Below, piece after piece: positions 24,951-34,017 of a DNA stretch of 64,000 nt. Location of the stretch: the NCBI GenBank assembly GCA_964405975.1, contig CAYOPW010000005.1:1-64000 (forward strand), read 5' to 3'. Source of the stretch: Hyphomicrobium_A sp964405975. Lineage in GTDB: Bacteria; Pseudomonadota; Alphaproteobacteria; Rhizobiales; Hyphomicrobiaceae. The notes below the pieces were generated by a model, which saw only the letters and a program-made list of their open reading frames with translations, searched no databases and was not told the origin of the DNA. How positions within the stretch are numbered: the stretch's first letter is position 1; each line of letters opens with the position of its first letter. The position numbers were made by a program, and so were the translations under genes.

Positions 24951-26186
24951 ATGGCTCTCGCTATCGATACTGACACGGCGCCCATTCCGGACAAAGCCGT
25001 CCAATTGCAGGCAAAACCTTCTCTCGCCGGGTTGAGTCGCGAAGGTTTGCGCGCGGAACTAGCGCAAGTTGGCGTGCCGGAGAAGCAGCTTCGCATGCGT
25101 GCCAATCAGCTTTGGAGCTGGATCTACGTGCGCGGCGTCACCGATTTTGACGCTATGAGTGATGTCTCAAAGGAATTGCGTGCCGCACTCGCTGTACGCT
25201 ACGGGCTCAAGCGGCCAGAGATCGTCACAGAACAAGTCTCCGTTGACGGTACGCGTAAGTGGCTCTTGCGATTGCCGAAGCGGGGTAGCGAGGCGCACGC
25301 GCCGGAAATCGAGACGGTCTATATTCCCGAATCCGACCGCGGCACGTTGTGTATTTCAAGCCAAGTCGGCTGCACGCTGACGTGCACGTTTTGCCACACG
25401 GGTACGCAGCGCTTGGTGCGCAATCTCACGGCGCAGGAAATTGTCGGTCAGATACTCCTGGCGCGCGATCGCATCGGTGACTGGCCAGGCGCGACGCCGC
25501 CCGGCGATGGACATCTGCTACCGGCGACCGAGCGCAAGATCACGAACATTGTGCTCATGGGCATGGGCGAACCGCTCTACAATTTTGATTGTGTGAAGGA
25601 GGCTATGGATATCGCTGCTGATGGCGAAGGTCTTTCGGTCTCCAAGCGGCGCATCACACTATCTACATCCGGCATCGTTCCCGAGATCGGCCGCTGGGGC
25701 ACTGAGGCGGGCACGATGCTCGCCATCTCACTGCACGCAACGCGCGATGAGTTGCGCGACGAGCTCGTTCCCATCAATCGCAAATATCCCATTTCTAAGC
25801 TGCTCGACGCCTGCCGCAACTATCCCGGCCTCTCGAACGCCAAGCGTATTACGTTTGAATACGTGATGCTGAAGGGCGTCAACGACACTCTTGCCGAGGC
25901 GCGTGAGCTGGTGCGACTGCTGGCCGGTATCCCTGCCAAGATCAATCTCATACCGTTCAACCCCTGGCCGGGCGCGCCCTACGAGTGTTCAGAGTGGGAG
26001 CAAATCGAGCGCTTTGCCGAAGTGGTGAACCGGGCCGGTTATGCTAGCCCCGTACGCCAGCCGCGCGGCCGTGATATCTTCGCCGCGTGTGGGCAGCTTC
26101 GATCGGCAAGCGTCCGGTTACGGGCGAGTGAGCGCAACACGGCGCCTGCGCAGTCGGCCGCAGAGGTTGAAGGAAGCGGAGACTAG
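24951..26186 (+). CDS. rlmN: 23S rRNA (adenine2503-C2)-methyltransferase
   Basis: Radical-SAM enzyme that methylates A2503 of 23S rRNA and A37 of some tRNAs. The 411-residue protein has the CxxxCxxC cluster motif at Cys141, Cys145 and Cys148 (CTLTCTFC), MGMGEPLYNFD, SLHATRDELRDELVPINRKY and the C-terminal catalytic Cys380 in FAACGQL. The ATG at 24951 gives the family N-terminus; an in-frame upstream start at 24834 is unlikely. A disordered tail of 25 residues follows the last motif. A membrane protein gene starts just six bases after it. Confidence 0.95.
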   Translation: MALAIDTDTAPIPDKAVQLQAKPSLAGLSREGLRAELAQVGVPEKQLRMRANQLWSWIYVRGVTDFDAMSDVSKELRAALAVRYGLKRPEIVTEQVSVDGTRKWLLRLPKRGSEAHAPEIETVYIPESDRGTLCISSQVGCTLTCTFCHTGTQRLVRNLTAQEIVGQILLARDRIGDWPGATPPGDGHLLPATERKITNIVLMGMGEPLYNFDCVKEAMDIAADGEGLSVSKRRITLSTSGIVPEIGRWGTEAGTMLAISLHATRDELRDELVPINRKYPISKLLDACRNYPGLSNAKRITFEYVMLKGVNDTLAEARELVRLLAGIPAKINLIPFNPWPGAPYECSEWEQIERFAEVVNRAGYASPVRQPRGRDIFAACGQLRSASVRLRASERNTAPAQSAAEVEGSGD

Positions 26187-26191
26187 GTCAG

Positions 26192-26620
26192 GTGTTCTGG
26201 AGCACGGTTGGTCGCCTATTTATTATTCCCATTGCGCTACTGATTGCCGCCGCGGCTTCGGGTTTTGTGCTCGTGACCTTGGGGTTGGAACGCATTACCG
26301 GTGTTCTGCACGGGCGGGAATCGGGGAATGAGGTTGTTATTGCCATGTTTGACCTAACGCAGCAGGGACTTCTGCTTGCTACGGGTCTTACGCTGATACC
26401 GGCTTTTGTGGTGGTCATTGTCGGCGAAATAGCGCGCATTCGCAGTGCGATCTATTATGTTGCTGGTGGCGGGTTGGCTCTAGCGGCGATGCCCATGCTC
26501 GCGCGTATGAGCGAGTCCGGCAACGTTGTCGTTCCTGAAACTATCGTTTGGCAGGTGTTTGCAACCGCAGGATTCGCCGGCGGTTTCGTGTACTGGCTAA
26601 TTGCCGGGCGCAATGCTTAA
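26192..26620 (+). CDS. Four-helix membrane protein, paralogue A
   Basis: A 142-residue protein with four membrane helices. It begins MFWSTVGRLFIIPIALLIAA and ends FATAGFAGGFVYWLIAGRNA. I do not recognise the family. The start is GTG with AGGTCAG next to it, six bases after the rlmN stop. The gene 100 bases downstream codes for a protein of the same plan with similar N- and C-terminal helices, so this is half of a tandem pair. Confidence 0.65.
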   Translation: MFWSTVGRLFIIPIALLIAAAASGFVLVTLGLERITGVLHGRESGNEVVIAMFDLTQQGLLLATGLTLIPAFVVVIVGEIARIRSAIYYVAGGGLALAAMPMLARMSESGNVVVPETIVWQVFATAGFAGGFVYWLIAGRNA

Positions 26621-26719
26621 GTAAGCGTCGTTAGGCAGGCTGTCTGTTTTTCGTTGAGCGAGTGGTTTTAAGCCTAGTAAGCTCAAATGATCTTTGGGTG
26701 GGACGAGTTAGGTGAAAAC

Positions 26720-27208
26720 ATGCTTGGCACGCTGTTCCGGGTTCTGTTCGGCTTCATCATCGCGTGTCTGGTGGCTGGCGCGGCGGTCGTCGCGTTCGTC
26801 ATAACGCCGGCCGATATCGCGGCGCTTCCGCCCGAGTTGAGATGGGAGCGGCTGGGCAGCGCAGGGATGCTATCTCTTCTGGCGGCGACACACGCAGCAA
26901 TGTTCGCGTTTCCGTTTGCGCTGGTTGCCATTGCAATCGGTGAAGGGCTAGGCATCCGTTCATGGATCTATTATGTGCTCGTCGGCATAGCGATTGCGCT
27001 TAGCGGTTTTATCGCGCACTACTTGGTCGAAGTTGGCGGTGAACCAACGATAGCGAACGACTACGCCATCCGGGCCTTTCTAACGCTAGGGTTCTTTGGC
27101 GGGTTTGTTTATTGGATGGTCGCGGGCAGACGTGCTGGCGGGCGGCGCGTCGATTCTATGACGGATGAGGAGTCGCGTACGGGGGCAGAGATTCCCGGCA
27201 AGGCGTGA
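26720..27208 (+). CDS. Four-helix membrane protein, paralogue B
   Basis: A 162-residue protein that begins MLGTLFRVLFGFIIACLVAG and has its last helix FLTLGFFGGFVYWMVAGRRA, nearly the same as the end of the preceding protein (FVYWLIAGR). The middle, ALVAIAIGEGLGIRSWIYYVLVG, also parallels VVVIVGEIARIRSAIYYVAGG in the neighbour. A charged tail of about 25 residues is extra. AGGTG five bases before the ATG at 26720 decides the start over an in-frame ATG at 26687. Function is unknown. Confidence 0.65.
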   Translation: MLGTLFRVLFGFIIACLVAGAAVVAFVITPADIAALPPELRWERLGSAGMLSLLAATHAAMFAFPFALVAIAIGEGLGIRSWIYYVLVGIAIALSGFIAHYLVEVGGEPTIANDYAIRAFLTLGFFGGFVYWMVAGRRAGGRRVDSMTDEESRTGAEIPGKA

Positions 27209-27388
27209 GTAAGATCGGCTGGATCGGATTACGAAATTCTTAGGACCCGCGTGGCATCGATCTTGTTGGCGTGTACCAGACAGACTAGAGTTGTTTATCC
27301 CATTGCCCAACCGTCGCGAGGTTAATGGGTCTGAAATCTGAAGAGTTTGCGGCACCGCGTTCGTGAGCCATGAAAGGGCGATGGCACT

Positions 27389-27976
27389 GTGCTCGATCCA
27401 AAGCTCCAGGCCCGCTTCACGCGCAGCTGTACCGACGCTGCCTTCGGGTATACGGCGGCTATCATTGCAGCTTATGCGGACCTTACCAGCCAGGTTCTGA
27501 ATTTTTGGGCCGACACATTGCCGGCTGGGGACGAGAAGACGTTTGGAACGGGCGAGCAGGCTGGATTCCCGTTCGCCGGTTACGGCACAATGCCGACGCC
27601 GTTTGATTGGATGATGGACCCGCGTTGGCTTCCACCAACACCGAATAGCACGCTTGGAAATGCCGCGGTTTCGCCGTTTGTGCCGTGGTGCGGCATGTTC
27701 CCGTTTGCAGCAGCGCCGGCTGTTTGGCCAATGGCCCTGATGCTGATGTCGGCCGGCGTTCCGCGTTCGGTCGCTTGGCCGGCGGCCGAGGCAAACGTCG
27801 CTGTGATGGATGCGGCGGATGCAGCCGCGGTCTCGGTGAAACAGGTCTTTGCGAGCTATCCGACCGGCGGCGGCCATGCCGTTACGCCGTTCTGGCCGCC
27901 CACTTCATTTATGACGCTGGCCGCATTCGCGCCGTTTAACATCAATGCGATTATGACCGCCTTCCGATTTGCTTGA
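27389..27976 (+). CDS. Hypothetical protein rich in Ala, Pro and aromatic residues
   Basis: A 195-residue protein with a GTG start. A helical first third (FTRSCTDAAFGYTAAIIAAY) is followed by Pro/Trp/Phe-rich stretches such as PFDWMMDPRWLPPTPNSTLG and PWCGMFPFAAAPAVWPMALM, then a helix rich in Ala and Val. It does not fit a normal membrane protein, and I recognise no family. It is not clearly a phasin. It stands alone upstream of argG by about 125 bases. Confidence 0.55.
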   Translation: MLDPKLQARFTRSCTDAAFGYTAAIIAAYADLTSQVLNFWADTLPAGDEKTFGTGEQAGFPFAGYGTMPTPFDWMMDPRWLPPTPNSTLGNAAVSPFVPWCGMFPFAAAPAVWPMALMLMSAGVPRSVAWPAAEANVAVMDAADAAAVSVKQVFASYPTGGGHAVTPFWPPTSFMTLAAFAPFNINAIMTAFRFA

Positions 27977-28102
27977 CCTGCAGGCCACTTCGCCGGCCAC
28001 TGCGATTAGTCCGCGAAATCAGCATTGGGGGAACTTGCAGGGCGGTGAACGCGCCCTATAGTGCGCTCCCGATCCGAATGACTATCCCGAAAGCCGAACT
28101 CT

Positions 28103-29335
28103 ATGACCGAAGCTGCGCAGTCCATCAACAAGGTGGTGCTCGCCTACTCAGGCGGCCTTGATACCTCGATCATCCTCAAATGGTTGCAGGAAACATATCA
28201 CGCCGAAGTGGTAACCTTTACGGCCGACCTCGGTCAGGGCGGCGAGATCGAGCCCGCGCGCGAAAAGGCGCTGATGCTTGGCATCAAGCCGGAAAATATT
28301 TACATCGAGGACCTTCGCGAGGAGTTCGTACGCGACTACGTCTTCCCGATGTTTCGCGCGAACGCTCTCTATGAGGGGGTCTACCTCCTGGGCACGTCGA
28401 TTGCGCGGCCATTGATTGCCAAGAAGCAAATCGACATCGCAAAAGCCACAGGCGCCGACGCGGTCTGTCACGGGGCCACCGGCAAGGGTAACGACCAGGT
28501 GCGTTTTGAGCTGAGCTATCACGCGCTCGAGCCTGGGATCAAGATCATCGCACCCTGGCGGGAGTGGCAATTCAAAAGCCGCGAAGATCTTATTGCTTTC
28601 GCCGAGAGCCATCAGATCCCCGTTGCCAAAGACAAGCGTGGCGAGGCACCATTCTCCGTTGACGCCAACCTGCTGCACTCCTCGTCTGAGGGCAAGGTGT
28701 TGGAGGATCCGGCAATCGAGCCACCGGACTACGTCTATCAGCGCACGATCTCTCCCGAGCAGGCGCCCGATTCCGCGACGATTGTCACGATCGGATTTGA
28801 GAAGGGCGACCCCGTTTCGATCGACGGTAAGAAGCTGTCGCCCGCAACGCTGTTGGCAAAGCTCAACGACCTCGGTCGTGATAACGGAATAGGCCGCGTC
28901 GATCTCGTTGAGAACCGCTTTGTCGGAATGAAGTCGCGTGGCATTTACGAAACGCCCGGCGGTACAATCCTATGGCACGCTCACCGCGCGATTGAGTCAC
29001 TCACGCTCGACCGCAATGCCATGCATCTCAAAGACGAGGTGATGCCTCGCTACGCGGAGCTGGTCTACTACGGGTTCTGGTTTTCGCCGGAACGCGAGAT
29101 GCTGCAGGCGCTGATCGACAAAAGCCAGGAGCCGGTCGAGGGCGATGTGCGCTTGAAGCTCTACAAGGGCAACGTCATTGTCGTGGGTCGCGAAAGTCCC
29201 AAATCTCTCTACTCCTCGACGCTTGTGACCTTCGAGGACGACAAGGGTGCCTACGACCAGAAAGACGCGGAAGGTTTCATTAAGCTCAACGCACTCCGCC
29301 TGCGCACGCTTGCAATGCGCGATCGCAATCGCTGA
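28103..29335 (+). CDS. argG: Argininosuccinate synthase
   Basis: Joins citrulline and aspartate using ATP in arginine synthesis. The 410-residue protein has the PP-loop VVLAYSGGLDTSIILKWLQE near the N-terminus, the citrulline/aspartate-binding GATGKGNDQVRFELSYHAL, and the family segments PPDYVYQRT and VENRFVGMKSRGIYETPGG. Length is normal. It is a single gene, convergent with the asparagine synthetase gene, with only eight bases between their stops. Confidence 0.97.
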   Translation: MTEAAQSINKVVLAYSGGLDTSIILKWLQETYHAEVVTFTADLGQGGEIEPAREKALMLGIKPENIYIEDLREEFVRDYVFPMFRANALYEGVYLLGTSIARPLIAKKQIDIAKATGADAVCHGATGKGNDQVRFELSYHALEPGIKIIAPWREWQFKSREDLIAFAESHQIPVAKDKRGEAPFSVDANLLHSSSEGKVLEDPAIEPPDYVYQRTISPEQAPDSATIVTIGFEKGDPVSIDGKKLSPATLLAKLNDLGRDNGIGRVDLVENRFVGMKSRGIYETPGGTILWHAHRAIESLTLDRNAMHLKDEVMPRYAELVYYGFWFSPEREMLQALIDKSQEPVEGDVRLKLYKGNVIVVGRESPKSLYSSTLVTFEDDKGAYDQKDAEGFIKLNALRLRTLAMRDRNR

Positions 29336-29343
29336 TCAGACAG

Positions 29344-31338
29344 TCAAGCAGCTGCCTGACTCTTGCTGGGACGTTCGACGTGCGGTTTGGGTTCATGGTT
29401 TGGCAGGTCGCACAAGCTCCCATCCAAATAGAGGTGGTGCCACAGCTGCGTTGCCAACACACCATTCAGTCCCATATTGGCAAAGGTTCCGAGCTTGGCC
29501 GCTTCTCCCTTGGAAAAAAGCGCAACGTCGCGCCGGACAACGTCAACGTCGAAGTAGCCGGTCTTGCGTAGCGCTTCCTCGCTTATGAGCTGCTGCACAA
29601 ATGGCGGCGGGTCGTTGAGGAACGTTTCCGCCAGGGGAGCGCGGAACATGCCTTTCGGCCGGAATGCCACTTCCTTGGGCAGCATGCGCGCGGCCGCCTG
29701 GCGCAGAAGATATTTGTCCCTGGTTAAGCCGCGCAGCTTCCAACGGGGGTGTAGCCGTGAGACAAGCGCAATCACGTTGTCGTCGAGGAAGGGGTAGCGG
29801 GTCTCAACACTGTTGGCCATGGCAACCCGATCGCCCTTGTGGTTCATCAGCAGTCCCGCCAGCATGATTTTGTAGCCGAAGTAGAGTGACTGGTTGAGAG
29901 GGGACCATCGCCGCATACGTTCCAGGTCGAGCGGCAGATCCTGGTAGGCGTTCGAATCGCCCAGCCTGTCCTTCATTGCGGCGCTGAAGTAGCGATGCCG
30001 CGACTGAGAAACGAGGTGATAGAGAAGCATCTGCGCATGCGGCCGCCCCACGATCGCATCGATTCTACGAAGCTCGGCAAAGCTCGTCCCGCGCACAGCC
30101 CTCTTGCGCACGAACCGACTTACGGAATCACTTGGCTGTAAGCCCGCCACGTCGAGCCAATAAGTGAGGTTGCGCACTTTGAACCAAACGTAGCCGGCGA
30201 AGGCCTCGTCCGAACCTTCTCCTGTGAGCGCGACTTTGTAACCTTGATTTTTGACCTCATTTGCAAGGCACCACAGCGCGGCACAAGACGTGTCAATCAC
30301 CGGACAATCAGCGGCCGAAATCAGTCGCGGGTAGGCATCGATGATAACCTCGCTATCACATTTCAAAATCGTGGGGTAGCTGCCGAGGTGGCTTGCCGTG
30401 ACAAGCGCATCGTTCTTCTCATCGAGACCCTTTCCTGGCACTTGGACGGTGAAGCTAGGAACGGGGCTTCCGCGTACCTTTGAAGCATTCGCCAGCACAT
30501 AGGCAGAATCAACTCCGCCGCTGAGGTATCCGACGACCGGCACGTCGGCACGCAAGCGAATCGCCACGGCGCGACGGAATGTGGCCTCGAACTCCTCGAT
30601 CAGCTTGTTGCTATCCTCTGGGTCGTCTTCTTCGCCGGCATCGGGGAAATCGAAGTCCCAATAGCGTCGCTCACGAATCTCGGTGCGCTGTCCGTCCTGG
30701 CGAAATTCGATCTTCAGGTAGTGGCCTGGAAGCAGCGAGTGCACGCCTTCAAACATTGTGCGGCGGGTACCCATCGCGAAGAACGTGAACATATGATCGA
30801 TGCCGCGAGGATCGGCTGCCGCAGGGACTTCGCCGGAGGCCAGCAGAGCTTTGATCTCGGACCCGAACATGAACCAATCGCCTTGTTGCGACCAATGCAG
30901 CGGACATATCCCCACGCGGTCACGAGCGAGAAATACGGTGCGCTTGGTATAGTCGACGAGTGCCAGCGCGAACTGCCCCTTGAGTTCCTGAAACACGTCC
31001 TCGCCGTGCTCTTCATAGAGATGCACGATGATCTCGGTGTCTGTGTGGGTGCGAAACACGTGACCTTTGGCTTCGAGCTCAGCCTTGCGTTCCGGGTAAT
31101 CGAACAACTCGCCGTTGTAGACGACGGCGACGGTTCGATCTTCGTTGAAGATGGGCTGATTGCCGTCGCCGAGACCGACGATGCTTAGTCTGCGTGAAGC
31201 GAGCCCTAGGCCAGGCGCGAACAGGTAGCCTCGATCATCGGGACCACGGTGCAAGAGGGCTTCGGCCATGCGCACGACTTTGGCGCGGTCAGGTTCGCGT
31301 TTGCCGGTGAGATCAATAATTCCCGAAACGCCGCACAT
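29344..31338 (-). CDS. asnB: Asparagine synthetase (glutamine-hydrolysing)
   Basis: Makes asparagine, or amidates a related acid, with glutamine as nitrogen donor. The 664-residue protein begins MCGVSGIIDLTGKREPDRAK, where Cys2 is the glutaminase nucleophile, with LHRGPDD and NGELFDYPE in the N-terminal domain. The synthetase domain has the PP-loop SGGVDSAY, TGEGSDEAFAGY and NSVETRYPFLDD. The protein is longer than E. coli AsnB (about 550 residues), like the AsnB2-type amidotransferases often linked to surface polysaccharide, but no such genes are adjacent. The basic assignment is strong; the acceptor is less certain. Confidence 0.88.
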   Translation of the reverse strand: MCGVSGIIDLTGKREPDRAKVVRMAEALLHRGPDDRGYLFAPGLGLASRRLSIVGLGDGNQPIFNEDRTVAVVYNGELFDYPERKAELEAKGHVFRTHTDTEIIVHLYEEHGEDVFQELKGQFALALVDYTKRTVFLARDRVGICPLHWSQQGDWFMFGSEIKALLASGEVPAAADPRGIDHMFTFFAMGTRRTMFEGVHSLLPGHYLKIEFRQDGQRTEIRERRYWDFDFPDAGEEDDPEDSNKLIEEFEATFRRAVAIRLRADVPVVGYLSGGVDSAYVLANASKVRGSPVPSFTVQVPGKGLDEKNDALVTASHLGSYPTILKCDSEVIIDAYPRLISAADCPVIDTSCAALWCLANEVKNQGYKVALTGEGSDEAFAGYVWFKVRNLTYWLDVAGLQPSDSVSRFVRKRAVRGTSFAELRRIDAIVGRPHAQMLLYHLVSQSRHRYFSAAMKDRLGDSNAYQDLPLDLERMRRWSPLNQSLYFGYKIMLAGLLMNHKGDRVAMANSVETRYPFLDDNVIALVSRLHPRWKLRGLTRDKYLLRQAAARMLPKEVAFRPKGMFRAPLAETFLNDPPPFVQQLISEEALRKTGYFDVDVVRRDVALFSKGEAAKLGTFANMGLNGVLATQLWHHLYLDGSLCDLPNHEPKPHVERPSKSQAAA

Positions 31339-31428
31339 GAGAGCTCTTTACCAACCTTGCGCTTCCCAGACTGACCACGCAAGCATGGCATTGGGCAGGC
31401 AGCTTCGTGCCACTGCTGAGCACAAAAA

Positions 31429-32175
31429 TCAAATGAGCTTCAGGTTTCTGAAGCTCGCATGACCATCTCGGCCAACGATGATGTGATCGTGAACGGCAAC
31501 GCCCAGTGGTTTAGCTGCTGCGACGATTTGTTTCGTCTTATCGATGTCGGCGCGCGAGGGAGCCGGGTCGCCTGACGGGTGGTTGTGCACCAGAACGATT
31601 GCAGTTGCTGATAGCTCCAGCGCGCGTTTTACCACTTCGCGTACGTAAACCGGCGTGTGGTCGATCGTACCCTGCTGCTGTAGTTCGTCAGCGATAAGAT
31701 GGTTTTTCTTGTCGAGAAAGAGAATACGAAACTGCTCACGGTGCTCGAACCCCTGCGCGGCGCGCAGATAGTCGAGCACCTGGGCCCAGGACGACAGCGT
31801 AGGCCGTTGAATAATTTGCGAGCGCATCAGTCGGAGCGCGGCAGCACGCACGAGCTTCAACTCAGTGACTACAGAATCGCCGGCGCCCTCAATTTCCTTC
31901 AGTTGGGATTCCGGCGCAGCGACAACTTCAGCGAACGATCCGAAGCGGGCGATGAGACTCTTGGCCAACGCCTTCGTGTCTCGGCGAGGAAGCGCACGGA
32001 AAAGGACGAGTTCCAAGAGCTCGTAGTCGGGCAGAGCATCAGCGCCGCCTTTGCGGAAACGCTCGCGTAGCCGTTGGCGGTGGCCGGCGTGTAGCGGCGC
32101 GGCGCCTTCGAAAAATGATCCTTGGCCCCCTGCTTGCTCGTCGCTGCCGTCGCTATCGTTTCCGCGACCTGGCAT
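31429..32175 (-). CDS. radC: RadC-family JAB/MPN protein
   Basis: A 248-residue protein with the RadC N-terminal region (LRERFRKGGADALPDYELLE, then a helix-hairpin-helix-like IEGAGDSVVTELK) and the JAMM metal motif HNHPSGDPAPSRADID in the C-terminal half, following EVVKRALELSATAIVLV. Historically annotated as DNA repair, but the family role is unresolved; the motif suggests metal-dependent hydrolase activity. It has a 20-base gap to map on the same strand, so the two may be cotranscribed. Confidence 0.9.
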   Translation of the reverse strand: MPGRGNDSDGSDEQAGGQGSFFEGAAPLHAGHRQRLRERFRKGGADALPDYELLELVLFRALPRRDTKALAKSLIARFGSFAEVVAAPESQLKEIEGAGDSVVTELKLVRAAALRLMRSQIIQRPTLSSWAQVLDYLRAAQGFEHREQFRILFLDKKNHLIADELQQQGTIDHTPVYVREVVKRALELSATAIVLVHNHPSGDPAPSRADIDKTKQIVAAAKPLGVAVHDHIIVGRDGHASFRNLKLI

Positions 32176-32195
32176 GGGCGCCGGCCCCTTTGTCC

Positions 32196-33020
32196 TTAGA
32201 TGTGGCGAGCAAGCGGATAGTCAAGGCCGTTTGGCGAACGCGTGAAGACCTCACACCCGGTTTCGGTGACGCCGATCGTATGTTCGAACTGGGCGGAAAG
32301 CTCTCTGTCGCGCGTTACGGCCGTCCAACCATCGGGCAGCACCTTCACGTGGGGCCGGCCCAGGTTGATCATGGGCTCGATGGTAAAGAGCATTCCGGGC
32401 TCCAGCGTCACGCCTTCGCCCTCTTCGCCGTAGTGAAGAATGTTGGGCCGGTCGTGAAAAACCTGGCCAAGTCCATGACCGCAAAAGTCACGCACCACGC
32501 TGCATCGCTCCGATTCTGCAAACGACTGAATGGCCGCTCCTATGTGGCCGGTGGTCAATCCGGGTCTGACCACGGCGATGCCGCGCTTCAGCGCTTCGAA
32601 GGTCACACCTACAAGCCGCTCCGCTCGCCGTGAGATTTCGCCAGCCGCATACATGCGGCTCGTATCTCCATGCCAACCGTCAACAATCAGCGTAACATCG
32701 ATGTTGAGAATATCGCCCTCGCGCAGCGGCTTGGGGCCAGGAATTCCGTGGCACACGACGTGGTTGACGGACGTACATATGGCCTTGGGGAAGCCGCGAT
32801 AGTTCAGCGGGGCAGGATATGCGCCATGATCCAACGCGAATTCGAGAACGAGTTCATCCAATGTCTCGGTGGTGACGCCCGGCTCCACATGCTCGGTCAG
32901 CATATCGAGCGCTTCGGCTGCTAGCTGGCCGGCCTTTCGCATGCCCTCGAAGGCCTCCGGCCCGTGTAGCTTAATCTTACCATCGCGGTCCGGCGCGCGG
33001 CCAACTTCGACGTTCGACAT
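32196..33020 (-). CDS. map: Type I methionine aminopeptidase
   Basis: Removes the initiator methionine from new proteins. The 274-residue protein has the pita-bread fold metal ligands in order: Asp in LNIDVTLIVDGWHGDTSRMY (two Asp), His in CGHGLGQVFHDRPN, Glu in FTIEPMIN and Glu in QFEHTIGV. CHGIPGPKPLREGD is also family-typical. AGGAA precedes the ATG at 33020, which I prefer over an in-frame start at 33047. Confidence 0.95.
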   Translation of the reverse strand: MSNVEVGRAPDRDGKIKLHGPEAFEGMRKAGQLAAEALDMLTEHVEPGVTTETLDELVLEFALDHGAYPAPLNYRGFPKAICTSVNHVVCHGIPGPKPLREGDILNIDVTLIVDGWHGDTSRMYAAGEISRRAERLVGVTFEALKRGIAVVRPGLTTGHIGAAIQSFAESERCSVVRDFCGHGLGQVFHDRPNILHYGEEGEGVTLEPGMLFTIEPMINLGRPHVKVLPDGWTAVTRDRELSAQFEHTIGVTETGCEVFTRSPNGLDYPLARHI

Positions 33021-33208
33021 GTTTTGTTCCTGGGAGCCAGCAGTCAATTAAATAGACTTAGAAATGTAGTGCAATCTGCTGGCGACGCAATGCACGTTAA
33101 GAGAAAGCAGCCCCGCGCAAGGGCGGCGCAATTCTTCCGTAAGCATCACTTAGGGGTTCGGCCGTGCGCAGCGCACGGCGGGCTGACCAGCGCGCATTTA
33201 GAGGAGCC

Positions 33209-33889
33209 CTAGTCCTTTTTGGGCTCTTTCTTAGCCTCTTCTTGCGCTTCTTCTTCCGCGGGCACTTCGGCGGCCGCGGCTTCGGCTACAAGTCGTTGGG
33301 CCTGGGCGATCCAGTCGTTCTTTTCGAGGCGCCCATCAAGCTGCAGCACCTCGTCGATATTTGCGATATCTTCATCGGAAAGGTTTGCAATCTGCTCAAG
33401 CTTGATGCAATTGAGCTGACGAAGGCGTGCTGCAAGATCGTTGTCGATCCCCTTAATCTGCGTAAGATCATCGGGTTCGCCTTTTTGCTTCTTGAAGCCC
33501 TTCCACTGCGCATTCAGGCGACGCGCGCGCGCATCCGAGCGCTCGGCGATGCGCGCCGATTTACCGCGACGGCCGCGCAGGTAATAAAGCTTTGCCCGGC
33601 GCACCTTGCCGCGCCGCAGAACCTCGATCTCGGAAATGTAGGGCGAGTGGATCGGGAACACGCGTTCCACGCCCTCGCCGTAGGAGATCTTGCGCACAGT
33701 GAAGTTCTCGTTGATGCCCGAGCCGGAGCGTCCGATCACGACGCCTTCATAAGCCTGCATACGCGTATTGTTGCCTTCGGTCACCTTAACAACCACGCGC
33801 ACGGTGTCGCCGGGGCCGAACTCAGGCACGGCGCGCTTTGCCGTAAGGGACTTAATCTGTTCGTGCTCAAGCTCTTGGATAATGTTCAT
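33209..33889 (-). CDS. rplS: 50S ribosomal protein L19 with C-terminal helix-hairpin-helix-like extension
   Basis: The first 114 residues are a normal L19 (MNIIQELEHEQIKSLTAKRA, VVVKVTEGNNTRMQAYEGVV, FPIHSPYISEIEVLRRGKVR, RAKLYYLRGRRGKSARI), which sits at the 30S-50S interface. The protein then continues to residue 226, about twice the family length. Residues 140-200 (DDLTQIKGIDNDLAARLRQL to NDWIAQAQRL) read as the small helix-hairpin-helix-like domain found at the ends of several alphaproteobacterial proteins such as L21. An acidic/lysine tail (EEEAQEEAKKEPKKD) ends it. The ATG at 33889 matches the family; an upstream start at 33910 does not. It lies downstream of trmD. Confidence 0.95.
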   Translation of the reverse strand: MNIIQELEHEQIKSLTAKRAVPEFGPGDTVRVVVKVTEGNNTRMQAYEGVVIGRSGSGINENFTVRKISYGEGVERVFPIHSPYISEIEVLRRGKVRRAKLYYLRGRRGKSARIAERSDARARRLNAQWKGFKKQKGEPDDLTQIKGIDNDLAARLRQLNCIKLEQIANLSDEDIANIDEVLQLDGRLEKNDWIAQAQRLVAEAAAAEVPAEEEAQEEAKKEPKKD

Positions 33890-34017
33890 GTGCGCACCTT
33901 GGGCATACATATGTGCCGTGGCAGCTCGGCGCGAAAGGCCGGCACCCCGCTACGGCAAGCATTGGGGAATTGGAGGGCGTCATAACCGAAACGCGGCCCC
34001 TTGTCGATATGGTCTTG

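Noticed and set aside
32196..33047. Opposite-strand readings across map and rplS as genes
   Set aside because: They are long only because of high GC content; the minus-strand proteins are clear known families.
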